A stretch of 12,260 nt of DNA, taken from positions 1 through 12,260 of the forward strand of contig JADDPR010000128.1 of assembly GCA_016781775.1 (NCBI GenBank). The letters run 5' to 3'. The notes beneath the pieces are model-generated. The model was given only the letters and a program-made list of their open reading frames with translations, ran no database searches and had not been told where the DNA came from. Position numbers and translations under genes: made by a program. This document shows positions 1 to 6,125 of the stretch, piece after piece. The DNA comes from Rubrobacter sp. (GTDB lineage Bacteria > Actinomycetota > Rubrobacteria > Rubrobacterales > Rubrobacteraceae). The first letter of the stretch is position 1. Each line of letters opens with the position of its first letter.

Positions 1-109
1 CGAGACACTCATTGACCATTTGTTTGTAGCGCTCCTCGAAGATGTGCAGGGGCATGGGCATCCCCGGCATAAGCACCACGTTCAAGGGGAAAAGCGGTAT
101 CTCCGTCAA
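1..109 (-). CDS. LON substrate-binding domain protein, N-terminal fragment
   Basis: Only the first 36 codons are in the window; the gene continues past the left edge. The translation starts MTEIPLFPLNVVLMPGMP and continues into MPLHIFEERYKQMVNECL, which is the start of the LON N-terminal (substrate-binding) domain: a PLFPL strand, a PGM/PLHIFE loop and an ERY helix. The start is TTG at 109-107, chosen because AAGGAGG lies 9 bases upstream and because the domain begins at once. In this family the PLHIFEERY form with almost no leader is more typical of stand-alone LON-domain proteins (about 200 residues, no ATPase or protease) than of full Lon, but the missing remainder prevents a decision. It is separated from the respiratory operon upstream by that operon's terminator, so it probably has its own promoter; none is obvious. 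Confidence 0.85.
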   Translation of the reverse strand, partial: MTEIPLFPLNVVLMPGMPMPLHIFEERYKQMVNECL

Positions 110-176
110 CCCTCGTCTCCTCCTTCTCGCCCGGACCTCATCCTTGCGCCCCGCGTACCCGGAAATACGGCCCCAC

Positions 177-210
177 AAAAATCGAGGAGGCACTCGATGA
201 GCGCCTCCTC
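177..210 (-). terminator. Intrinsic terminator of the bc/CydA operon
   Basis: Read on the minus strand, GAGGAGGCGCTC (210-199) pairs with GAGTGCCTCCTC (195-184) across a three-base loop. This gives 12 pairs with one G·U. It is followed by GA and then TTTTT (181-177). It lies 32 bases after the stop codon of the last operon gene. This is a textbook Rho-independent terminator and fixes the 3' end of the operon. Confidence 0.93.
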
Positions 211-242
211 AAAGTCTTGCTCCGCCCGCTCGGGCTACGAAG

Positions 243-389
243 CTACTCGTCCTTGCTGATCCAATAGGTGAACAGCCACGCGGTGCCGTAGATCGCCAAC
301 ACCAGCAGGGCACCGGCGAAGAAGCGGAAAACGCCGCCCGCGCTGTACGATACCTGCTCCTGCAACAGAGCCAGAACGGAATCCTGCAT
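243..389 (-). CDS. 48-residue single-helix membrane protein, CydX-like position
   Basis: This small gene starts at ATG 389-387, one base after the stop codon of the second CydA-like gene, with a purine-rich GGGGGGTGAG stretch in front of it, and ends at TAG 245-243. The product is 48 residues: a polar start (MQDSVLALLQEQ), one hydrophobic helix at about residues 19-43 (FFAGALLVLAIYGTAWLFTYW) and a short charged end (ISKDE). It is the last gene before the operon terminator. I do not recognise the family. Cytochrome bd oxidases commonly carry a 30-50 residue single-helix subunit (CydX, CydS) encoded beside the large subunits, and cbb3 oxidases have CcoQ, so an accessory-subunit role is a reasonable inference. 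Sequence similarity to CydX is not evident by eye. The tight coupling and clean membrane topology argue that it is real. Confidence 0.8.
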   Translation of the reverse strand: MQDSVLALLQEQVSYSAGGVFRFFAGALLVLAIYGTAWLFTYWISKDE

Positions 390-390
390 T

Positions 391-1767
391 CTACTCACCC
401 CCCGGTACGGGCTCGCCGTTGATGGTGTTCGTCCTCGTACCGTCTTCGTTCTCGACCACGGCCGGGCAGTTCTCGTTTACGACGTTCTGCTGCAGCGTAA
501 CGCAGTTGTAGATCAAGAACCCGCCCTCGGGCTGGTAGTCGACGCGCCTGGCCGACTCCCGCGTGTAACCCATCGTCATCATCGTGAGGATGACCGTGGG
601 CGCGCAGATCAGCAACGCGTACTGGCTCCAGCGGCTCGCCCGGCCCCAATGGAAACCGGACGCCGTAGCCTTGAGGTAAAGAGCCACGACGAAGAAGCCT
701 ACGAGCATCAACCCGATCAGCCCGATGAACTTCCACGGGTACATGTCGCCGAGCGGTATTTTCGTGGCCTCGCCTCCCGCGAACTGGACACCCGGGAAGA
801 TGTCGGCGTCGGCTGGGATTACATTGAGCACCGTGAACAGTGCCGTGAACCCGAGGGCCCCAACGGCCATGTTCCTGAGGGTAGGCGTCGGCTTCACCGC
901 GAACCTCAGCTTGTGCACGAAGTAGGCGGTGGCGGCGATGCTCATGATCGCGAGGTAAATCGCCAGGAGGTTGAAGACCCATGCCCTCTCGCCGAGCATG
1001 ATGGTATTGAACGCCTCGGGCGAGCTCTCGCGGATACCCTTGAGGTACCCGTAACCTATGACGGGCTGCAGGATAAGGAACCCGAAGCCCCACAAGATCC
1101 CGAAGTGCCCCATCCAGTCGTAGTAGTCCCTGTCGTCCTCACGCGTGCTCTTCAGGTACCTCCACGCCCCCCAGCCCGCGATAAGGAAGCCCGCGTAGGA
1201 GAAGTTGCCGACGAAACGGTGCATGTTCAGGGGCACCATCGTCTGATTGAGGAAAGTACGCGCGACGTTGGTGATCGGAGCCTCGGCGGGCGTAAGCATG
1301 TACGAGGCTACCGCGTCGATCATCGTCATCGCCATCAGCCCGAAGAAGCCGGCGATGAAGCCGAAGGTGACGTGCAATGTTTTACGGTACGCGAGCTTGT
1401 CCCAGACGTTGTACCAGGCATACACGATGATGATCTGGCCGAGGAACATAAACGCCTCGACGAGAAAGACCCAGAAGAAGATGTTCTGCAGATAAGAGAA
1501 GAACACCGGGAACAGCGTCACGAGCGCCAAAACGAACGTGATCGCTAAAGCCGCGCCCGAGGCGAAGAGCAGCACGGTGAAACGCGCCAGGTTGCGGGCG
1601 AAACGCTCGTATCTCGGCTCCTTCGTCACCATCCCGAGGTACTCGCTTGTCGCCGCTATCAGGACCGCGCCGATGATGAACGCGGCGAAGAGGATGTGCG
1701 TCTGGACGAGCGCCGCGATAACGACGTTCTTCCCGATTATAGGGACCTGGAGATCGCCAATCGGCAT
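391..1767 (-). CDS. cydA: CydA-like cytochrome bd subunit I, second paralogue (CydA2)
   Basis: A 458-residue polytopic membrane protein of the cytochrome bd subunit I superfamily. By hand alignment to E. coli CydA, H24 (in VQTHILF) matches the N-terminal haem ligand H19, and H183 (in LNMHRFVGNFSYAGF) matches the b558 ligand H186. The WDKL turn after helix 3 and the ASYMLTP loop also fit. Differences: the position of E107 is Q111, E99 is matched only by a shifted E104, the R391/M393 region reads PWKFIG (K346, no Met), and the GRQPW region reads MGYTRESARR (E404). The extended quinol-binding Q loop is absent. The C-terminal 50 residues are soluble with cysteines at 422 and 434 but no CxxCH. It begins 11 bases after the subunit IV stop; its AGGGGG ribosome site overlaps that stop. 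Probably an oxygen-reductase or structural partner of the other CydA-like protein; the role is inferred. Confidence 0.87.
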   Translation of the reverse strand: MPIGDLQVPIIGKNVVIAALVQTHILFAAFIIGAVLIAATSEYLGMVTKEPRYERFARNLARFTVLLFASGAALAITFVLALVTLFPVFFSYLQNIFFWVFLVEAFMFLGQIIIVYAWYNVWDKLAYRKTLHVTFGFIAGFFGLMAMTMIDAVASYMLTPAEAPITNVARTFLNQTMVPLNMHRFVGNFSYAGFLIAGWGAWRYLKSTREDDRDYYDWMGHFGILWGFGFLILQPVIGYGYLKGIRESSPEAFNTIMLGERAWVFNLLAIYLAIMSIAATAYFVHKLRFAVKPTPTLRNMAVGALGFTALFTVLNVIPADADIFPGVQFAGGEATKIPLGDMYPWKFIGLIGLMLVGFFVVALYLKATASGFHWGRASRWSQYALLICAPTVILTMMTMGYTRESARRVDYQPEGGFLIYNCVTLQQNVVNENCPAVVENEDGTRTNTINGEPVPGGE

Positions 1768-1778
1768 GCTCTATCCCC

Positions 1779-2261
1779 CTACTGGCCCGGGAAGTTGATG
1801 ATCCGGCTGACGGCCATGAGCATGTTCAGCAGCACCACCACGACCACCAAAAGCCCTATAACCGTGGCGAAGGGCCGCCTCGTCGAGGACGCCCTCGGGC
1901 CCCGGTCGAGCCATGGCACCGCGAACAACAACAACACGAACACCGTCGGCACGATCACGGCTCCGAAGGAGATCAGGGCGTAGCCGGGGAAGAACATCAG
2001 CATCTGCTCGTAGAAGAAGAAGAACCACTCGGGGCGCGGCACGTACGTCACCGTCGCCGTGTCCGCAGGCTCCGTCAGGGGGGCAGGCGAGACATAGGAG
2101 AGGGCGCTGCAAGCCAACAGAAGTAGCGTCGAGACAAACAGATCGTAGAGGACCTGCTTGGGGAAGAAAGCAATCGTTTCGTCAGGCCGTTCGAAGACGT
2201 TCTCTTCGGTAATGACCTCTTGCTCTACTGGCTTTGCCTTGCCTGTAGCCGGAGCGTACAT
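1779..2261 (-). CDS. petD: Cytochrome b C-terminal subunit (subunit IV-like)
   Basis: A 160-residue protein matching the C-terminal half of cytochrome b, encoded separately as in cytochrome b6f. It has three hydrophobic helices (about 38-57, 88-115 and 131-152). PEWF at residues 77-80, within VTYVPRPEWFFFFYEQML, is the PEWY-type motif that helps form the quinol-oxidation (Qo) site; the usual Tyr is Phe here. The start is ATG at 2261-2259 with GAGGTG 5 bases upstream. It follows cytochrome b6 after an 85-base gap in which I see no gene or clear signal. With the N-terminal cytochrome b and the Rieske protein it supplies a complete quinol-oxidising core. No cytochrome c domain is fused to it, unlike the QcrC of Bacillus. 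The family call is firm; the split arrangement is seen directly. Confidence 0.9.
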   Translation of the reverse strand: MYAPATGKAKPVEQEVITEENVFERPDETIAFFPKQVLYDLFVSTLLLLACSALSYVSPAPLTEPADTATVTYVPRPEWFFFFYEQMLMFFPGYALISFGAVIVPTVFVLLLFAVPWLDRGPRASSTRRPFATVIGLLVVVVVLLNMLMAVSRIINFPGQ

Positions 2262-2346
2262 CTCTACACCTCTCTTCTATGAATCCCTGTCCGCATACTA
2301 CCAGCGGAGCTATTTCAGGTACGGTAAACCCTCTTACTCAGGGGAA

Positions 2347-3156
2347 TCAATCCCTGTCGGCACGATCCCTGCGGCCCACGTAGGGCTCGCCGTCGTCCTC
2401 TTCGTACTGCTCGTACTCTTCCAGGCGCTGCCGCTCCTGAAGCTTGGCCATGCGCTCCCTGTACTCCATCTCGTCCCCAAAGACGCCGTGACGCCTGAGC
2501 AGATACAGGTGGATGCCGATAAACGGCGCGAGCGCGGCCGGCAGAAGCCAGACGTGGATCGCGAAGAAGCGCGAGATGGTGGCCGGTCCGATCGTGTCGC
2601 CGCCCATGAGGAACTGGATCGTGTACGCCCCGACGAACGGCGAGTAAGACCCGATCTTCATCCCCACCACCGTCGCCCAGAGGCCGTCCTGGTCCCACCT
2701 GAGCGCGTAGCCCGTGAACGCGATGATGACCACGAGAAGCAGCAAGACCACGCCTACGACCCAGTTGAGCTCGCGGGGGGCTTTGTAGCCGCCGCTGAAG
2801 AAGACCTGGGCCATGTGCAGACCGATCATGGCGAGCAGGAAGTTGGCCGACCAGTAGTGGATGCCGCGGATGAGGGTCCCGAAGTACGCCTCGTTCATGA
2901 TGTAGTAGATCGAGTTCCATGCGTGGTCCGTCGTGGGGACGTAGTAGAAGAGCAGGAGGATGCCGGTGAGGAACTGCAGCGTTATAAGGAAGAGCGTCGC
3001 GCTCCCCAGGGTGTAGATCCAAGCTCCCCTCTTGGGGACCGGCTCGTAAAGAAAGTGCTCCATCATGGTTATGATTCCGGCCCGGTGTTCCAGCCAGTCC
3101 GCGACGAACTTACCGGCGTCTGCCGCTTGAGACCTCGCCCTGCTTATCGCGCCCAT
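2347..3156 (-). CDS. qcrB: Cytochrome b6-type cytochrome b (N-terminal half)
   Basis: A 269-residue four-helix cytochrome b that binds the two b haems and carries electrons across the membrane. The four ligands are visible: H100 and H114 in helix B (13 residues between) and H201 and H216 in helix D (14 between). The 14-residue spacing is the b6f-type pattern. The helix B context is GIHYWSANFLLAMIGLHMAQ. The position of b6 Cys35, which attaches the extra haem c(n), is Thr49 (WIYTLGS). A strongly charged cytoplasmic tail follows from about 222 (many Glu/Arg, ending GRRDRADRD). The start is ATG 3156-3154, 17 bases after the Rieske stop. The frame stays open much further upstream, but that part overlaps the Rieske gene and is not cytochrome-like. 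The AGGAG lies only 1 base from the ATG, with another AGG at about 6 bases. Confidence 0.92.
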   Translation of the reverse strand: MGAISRARSQAADAGKFVADWLEHRAGIITMMEHFLYEPVPKRGAWIYTLGSATLFLITLQFLTGILLLFYYVPTTDHAWNSIYYIMNEAYFGTLIRGIHYWSANFLLAMIGLHMAQVFFSGGYKAPRELNWVVGVVLLLLVVIIAFTGYALRWDQDGLWATVVGMKIGSYSPFVGAYTIQFLMGGDTIGPATISRFFAIHVWLLPAALAPFIGIHLYLLRRHGVFGDEMEYRERMAKLQERQRLEEYEQYEEDDGEPYVGRRDRADRD

Positions 3157-3173
3157 ACTCCTACCTACTCTCT

Positions 3174-3857
3174 CTAGATCACGTACGGCTGCTGGGGACC
3201 CTTCTCGCCCCCGATATCGAACTCGTGCTTGATGTAGATGTTCGCATCTTCGCGAACCTCGAAAGTGAACCTGTACATGCCGCGCGGCGGCGGGCCACCG
3301 ACGTAGTCGCCGTTGATGTTGTAGATGCCTCCGTGGCACGGGCAGAGGAACTCGCCCCCGTCCTCCTTGACGATCCACCGCACCGGGCAGCCAAGGTGGG
3401 CGCACGAGCTGGAAAGGACGTTGAGGTTCCGCTCGACCTCCTTGATCTGCTCCTGGGTGAGCGGAGACTGCGCCCCGCTCTCGACGAACTCGGGGATGCG
3501 GTGGACGGCCTCCCCGTTCTCGTCTGCCTCTTCCTTCCACGAGGTCCAGACGGCGTTGGGAACGGTCTCCCTCTCCGTCTCGACGCCCTCCTCTATGACC
3601 TGCTCCTCGCTGTAGACCTGGTTGACCGGGAAGTCCACAACGAAGACCTTGGGCTCCTTGGCCGGTACCTCGCTTATGGGCCCGACCCTGAACCATTCGT
3701 CGGGGACGTCCGACTCGCCGCGGACGTTTACGTCTATCACCGGCCCGAGGATGAATGCCGCCGGGGGGATCGTGAGAAGCGCGCCTACTATGGTTCCCAA
3801 GACCCCAAAGCCCAAGAAGTCCCCCCGGGTCATCGGATCTTTCTGTAGCTCTGCCAA
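3174..3857 (-). CDS. qcrA: Rieske 2Fe-2S protein of the bc complex
   Basis: A 227-residue Rieske protein. An N-terminal anchor helix (about 14-40) leads to an extracytoplasmic domain carrying both cluster boxes: CAHLGC at 152-157 and CPCHGG at 172-177. C152, H154, C172 and H175 should bind the 2Fe-2S cluster, and C157/C174 should form the disulfide. It accepts the first electron from quinol. The start is TTG at 3857-3855 with GGGG 6 bases upstream; the next in-frame ATG is at codon 9 and has a poorer ribosome site. The N-terminus (MTRGDFLGFG) resembles the Tat-type leader of bacterial Rieske proteins, but the twin arginine is reduced to TR. An insertion of about 60 acidic residues (about 83-145) lies between the anchor and the cluster boxes. 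The gene lies 28 bases after the first CydA-like gene. Confidence 0.95.
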   Translation of the reverse strand: MAELQKDPMTRGDFLGFGVLGTIVGALLTIPPAAFILGPVIDVNVRGESDVPDEWFRVGPISEVPAKEPKVFVVDFPVNQVYSEEQVIEEGVETERETVPNAVWTSWKEEADENGEAVHRIPEFVESGAQSPLTQEQIKEVERNLNVLSSSCAHLGCPVRWIVKEDGGEFLCPCHGGIYNINGDYVGGPPPRGMYRFTFEVREDANIYIKHEFDIGGEKGPQQPYVI

Positions 3858-3885
3858 CCTGTGCCCCTTCTAGCCCTCGACGAGG

Positions 3886-5250
3886 CTATCTGCCGAACCC
3901 ACTCGGTGGCTCCTCTGCCTCCACCGTGAAGTCGGGTTGATTATAAACCGTGTACGGAACCCTCGAATTGGATTTCATCCACCCCATGCCGAGAGCCGTC
4001 GATGCCGCGACGATGCCCAACGAGAGCAGCACCACCCGGTAGGCGGTCCCCGGGCTCCCGTACCTGAAGCGCAGCCGGCCGCGAACGTAGGTCAGAAGCG
4101 CCCCGAAGGTCGCAAGAACCATAACCAGCAACATGATGTAGCGCATGTACAGGAACGGGAAGTCGGCGAGCGGAGAGACCGCGTAGAGCCCGGCCACGGC
4201 GGCGACGAGCCCGAAGATCTGTATCGGACGCCTGCTCCCACGGTCCGGGTGCCTTCCGGCCCCCATGTACATGGCGATGTTCGAGAGAACGAAGAGGGCC
4301 ACCACCATGATGAGCAGGAAGATAAGCAGGGTATTCGCGGTGGAGCCTTCGCCGGCGCCGATCCCCATGATCCTCTCGTAAGGATGGGCCGATCCGGGAA
4401 GGGGCTCGCCGCCCCCACGGTAGTACCCGTCCTTGAGCGAGTAGGCGATGGCGAAGCCACCGATAGGCTGGAGGAGCAGGAAACCCACGCCCCATGTCAG
4501 GCCTACGGAGGTCGCCCAGTCGTAGAAAGCCTTGTCCTCGGGGAGCTTCGCCCTGATGTAGTGGAAGGCCGCCCAGGCCGCGAGCGCGAAGGCCGGCCAG
4601 GAGAGGTTCGCGAAGGTGCGGTGCAGGATCTCCTCGACGAACATCGGGTTGAAGATCCCCTGCAGCGCCAGCCCGAGAGAGCCGATGTCGCCGGCGTTCA
4701 TTGCGACGCCGTTCGGCCCGCCGCCGTTGGTCATGTAGGAGTCGATCCCGCTCATGAGGACCATCCACATCCAGATGCCCGCTCCCATGGAGAATCCGAG
4801 GAGGGCGTGACGCCGCTTGTTGAGGACGCTGTAGCGGTCCCACTTGTAGTAGTAGGAGTACATCCCCCACAGCGCGAGGAAGATGGAGGCCATCGCGAAC
4901 ACGATGATGTAGAAGAACTTGGTGAAGAGCGCCGCGGTAAGCTGCGGGTAGAATCCGACGAGCAACACGACAAAGAGAACGGCGAAGGTCGCCCCCGTCG
5001 AGAAGGTCAGAACGTTGAACCGCACCATCGAGTGCGCGAGACGGTCCATCCTGGGGCTACCGGTGCGCGCCCCCCATGCCTGCAAGACCGGGGCGGCGAT
5101 GGCGAAGCCTACGAAGAGCTCCGCGAAGAACATGTGCACGAGCATCGTCAGGCCCGTGAAGACCCTGATGCCTCCAGGGAAGTTGAAGTTCTCGGCCACT
5201 TCTGCCTGGGCTAGCAGCAGCCCCAGGCCAGACAAAGAGATCAAACCCAT
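3886..5250 (-). CDS. cydA: CydA-like cytochrome bd subunit I, first paralogue (CydA1)
   Basis: A 454-residue polytopic protein of the CydA superfamily, clearly different from CydA2. H39 (LTMLVHMFF) fits the H19 haem ligand of E. coli CydA and H210 (EEILHRTFANLSWPAF) fits H186. The KWDRY turn and SGIDSYMTNGG loop match the family. Both helix-3 glutamates of E. coli (E99, E107) are replaced by non-acidic residues (F118, A126 by ungapped alignment to WDR). The R391-I-M393 segment reads MRYIM (R370 kept, Met shifted to 373). The GRQPW region reads MKSNSRVPY, so the E445 ligand position is Ser/Asn. There is no quinol-binding Q loop. It starts at ATG 5250-5248, 17 bases after the ActD-like gene, with AAGGAG about 11 bases upstream. 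It may bind haem at a partner site rather than form a canonical oxygen-reducing site; this is inference. Confidence 0.87.
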   Translation of the reverse strand: MGLISLSGLGLLLAQAEVAENFNFPGGIRVFTGLTMLVHMFFAELFVGFAIAAPVLQAWGARTGSPRMDRLAHSMVRFNVLTFSTGATFAVLFVVLLVGFYPQLTAALFTKFFYIIVFAMASIFLALWGMYSYYYKWDRYSVLNKRRHALLGFSMGAGIWMWMVLMSGIDSYMTNGGGPNGVAMNAGDIGSLGLALQGIFNPMFVEEILHRTFANLSWPAFALAAWAAFHYIRAKLPEDKAFYDWATSVGLTWGVGFLLLQPIGGFAIAYSLKDGYYRGGGEPLPGSAHPYERIMGIGAGEGSTANTLLIFLLIMVVALFVLSNIAMYMGAGRHPDRGSRRPIQIFGLVAAVAGLYAVSPLADFPFLYMRYIMLLVMVLATFGALLTYVRGRLRFRYGSPGTAYRVVLLSLGIVAASTALGMGWMKSNSRVPYTVYNQPDFTVEAEEPPSGFGR

Positions 5251-5267
5251 ACGCTATAAAGCTCCTT

Positions 5268-5912
5268 CTAGGCTTCCCTGGGACCCACGACCGACTGGCG
5301 CTCCCCCGGGCCCGCACGATGTATCGACGCCTGCGCCACCGCCCGCGGCTCCAGACGTCTGTCCACTATAAAGTAGGCGCCCCCGGAGCCCTGTATGACC
5401 TCCCGGATCGGTCGGATGAGCCTGCGCTCCCTCGTAACGGCGAAGACCAGGACCTTCCCCAACTCGAACTGGTCGTTCCAGGCCCCCGAGTCCTCCCGCG
5501 GCGCCCCCATGTCCGTGAGGATGGGCTGCACCCCGACCCTCGTGAAGGAGCCGGCTATAAGGACCGCGGCCAGCGAGATAAAGACCATAAACGTAGGTAC
5601 CCCGATGGAGGGGACCACGAGCGCGAAGAAGAGCCCGAGAAGGATAAAGGAGATCGCGAAGCCCACCGGCACCTCGAGACCGCGCTTGTCGTCGGGGACG
5701 ACGATGTACCTTGTCCCTTCCGGGAAGGGCTCGGACTCGTCGGTGTCCGGGCGCTTTACGACGACCGTAAGATCGTCTTTGCCCACGCCGAGCTCTCGAA
5801 TCTCCTTGACCACCCGGTTCAGGGGGGTGCCGTCCTCCACTATCCCTACAAGGGTGTACTCGTCGCTACGCCCCTCGGGGCCCCGCTCCGATGCGTCCCG
5901 CCCTCTCTCCAA
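5268..5912 (-). CDS. ActD/DUF3341-like two-helix membrane protein, first operon gene
   Basis: A 214-residue protein with an N-terminal soluble domain (about 18-75; YTLVGIVEDG, then a helix NRVVKEIRELG and strand LTVVVK), two membrane helices (about 82-101 and 106-123) and a second soluble domain (about 148-186; GKVLVFAVTRERRLIRPIREVI, then YFIVD). The two soluble parts look like similar beta-alpha-beta units flanking a helical hairpin. That layout is the one seen in ActD (DUF3341), a subunit of alternative complex III, and the N-terminal unit also recalls YflT/DUF1269 stress-protein domains. I cannot confirm either family from sequence alone. The start is TTG at 5912-5910, supported by GGGGG 7 bases upstream; the upstream ATGs are in other frames and quickly stop. 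As the leading gene of the bc/CydA operon it is probably a structural or regulatory subunit of the complex. Confidence 0.75.
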   Translation of the reverse strand: MERGRDASERGPEGRSDEYTLVGIVEDGTPLNRVVKEIRELGVGKDDLTVVVKRPDTDESEPFPEGTRYIVVPDDKRGLEVPVGFAISFILLGLFFALVVPSIGVPTFMVFISLAAVLIAGSFTRVGVQPILTDMGAPREDSGAWNDQFELGKVLVFAVTRERRLIRPIREVIQGSGGAYFIVDRRLEPRAVAQASIHRAGPGERQSVVGPREA

Positions 5913-5968
5913 AACGCTACCCCCAACCCATCTTCATAGGAGCACTCTCTATTCGCGACCAACGCCGG

Positions 5969-5993
5969 ATGCTGCTCGATAAGCCAGCAGCAT
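5969..5993. repeat. Inverted repeat upstream of the bc/CydA operon
   Basis: ATGCTGCT (5969-5976) and AGCAGCAT (5986-5993) are perfect 8-base arms around a 9-base spacer. It lies 57 bases before the TTG start of the minus-strand operon and 133 bases before the plus-strand gene. There is no T tract on either side, so it is not a terminator. It could be an operator or an RNA hairpin in the operon leader. The 5913-6125 region holds no gene I can support and no clear -35/-10 pair. Confidence 0.5.
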
Positions 5994-6070
5994 ACCTTGA
6001 AGCGCCACATCGCACCAGTCCCGCCCCGAAAGGAGGCTATCCGGTTCACATTCTCCGGGCGTCGGGGAGA

Positions 6071-6089
6071 GGACGCTGTGAATGCGTCC
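6071..6089. repeat. Inverted repeat before the plus-strand membrane gene
   Basis: GGACGC (6071-6076) and GCGTCC (6084-6089) are perfect 6-base arms around TGTGAAT. It lies 36 bases upstream of the ATG at 6126. No T tract follows. It may be an operator or leader hairpin for the divergent pair. The statistical weight of a 6-base GC-rich arm is low. Confidence 0.35.
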
Positions 6090-6125
6090 CTATCTCCTTC
6101 TACTCCTTCAGGTAAACTGCGCTCG

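Noticed and set aside
465..506. C-x11-C pair in the tail of CydA2 as a haem c site
   Set aside because: There is no CxxCH; the spacing of the cysteines (422 and 434) cannot form a standard c-type haem motif.
3157..3696. N-terminal extension of the cytochrome b frame through the Rieske gene
   Set aside because: The frame is open by chance; the extension is low-complexity Arg/Gly sequence overlapping the Rieske coding region. The cytochrome begins at ATG 3156.
3937..5214. Long open frame on the plus strand (425 codons) opposite CydA1, and similar ones at 649-1548, 2158-3177 and 3225-3848
   Set aside because: They are antisense shadows of clear membrane and Rieske genes in GC-rich DNA. Their translations are rich in Arg, Glu, Gly and Pro, with no domain or membrane pattern.
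5997..6125. Upstream TTG start for the plus-strand membrane gene
   Set aside because: The added 43 residues have no protein character and cover an inverted repeat; the ATG at 6126 begins a sensible cytoplasmic N-terminus.
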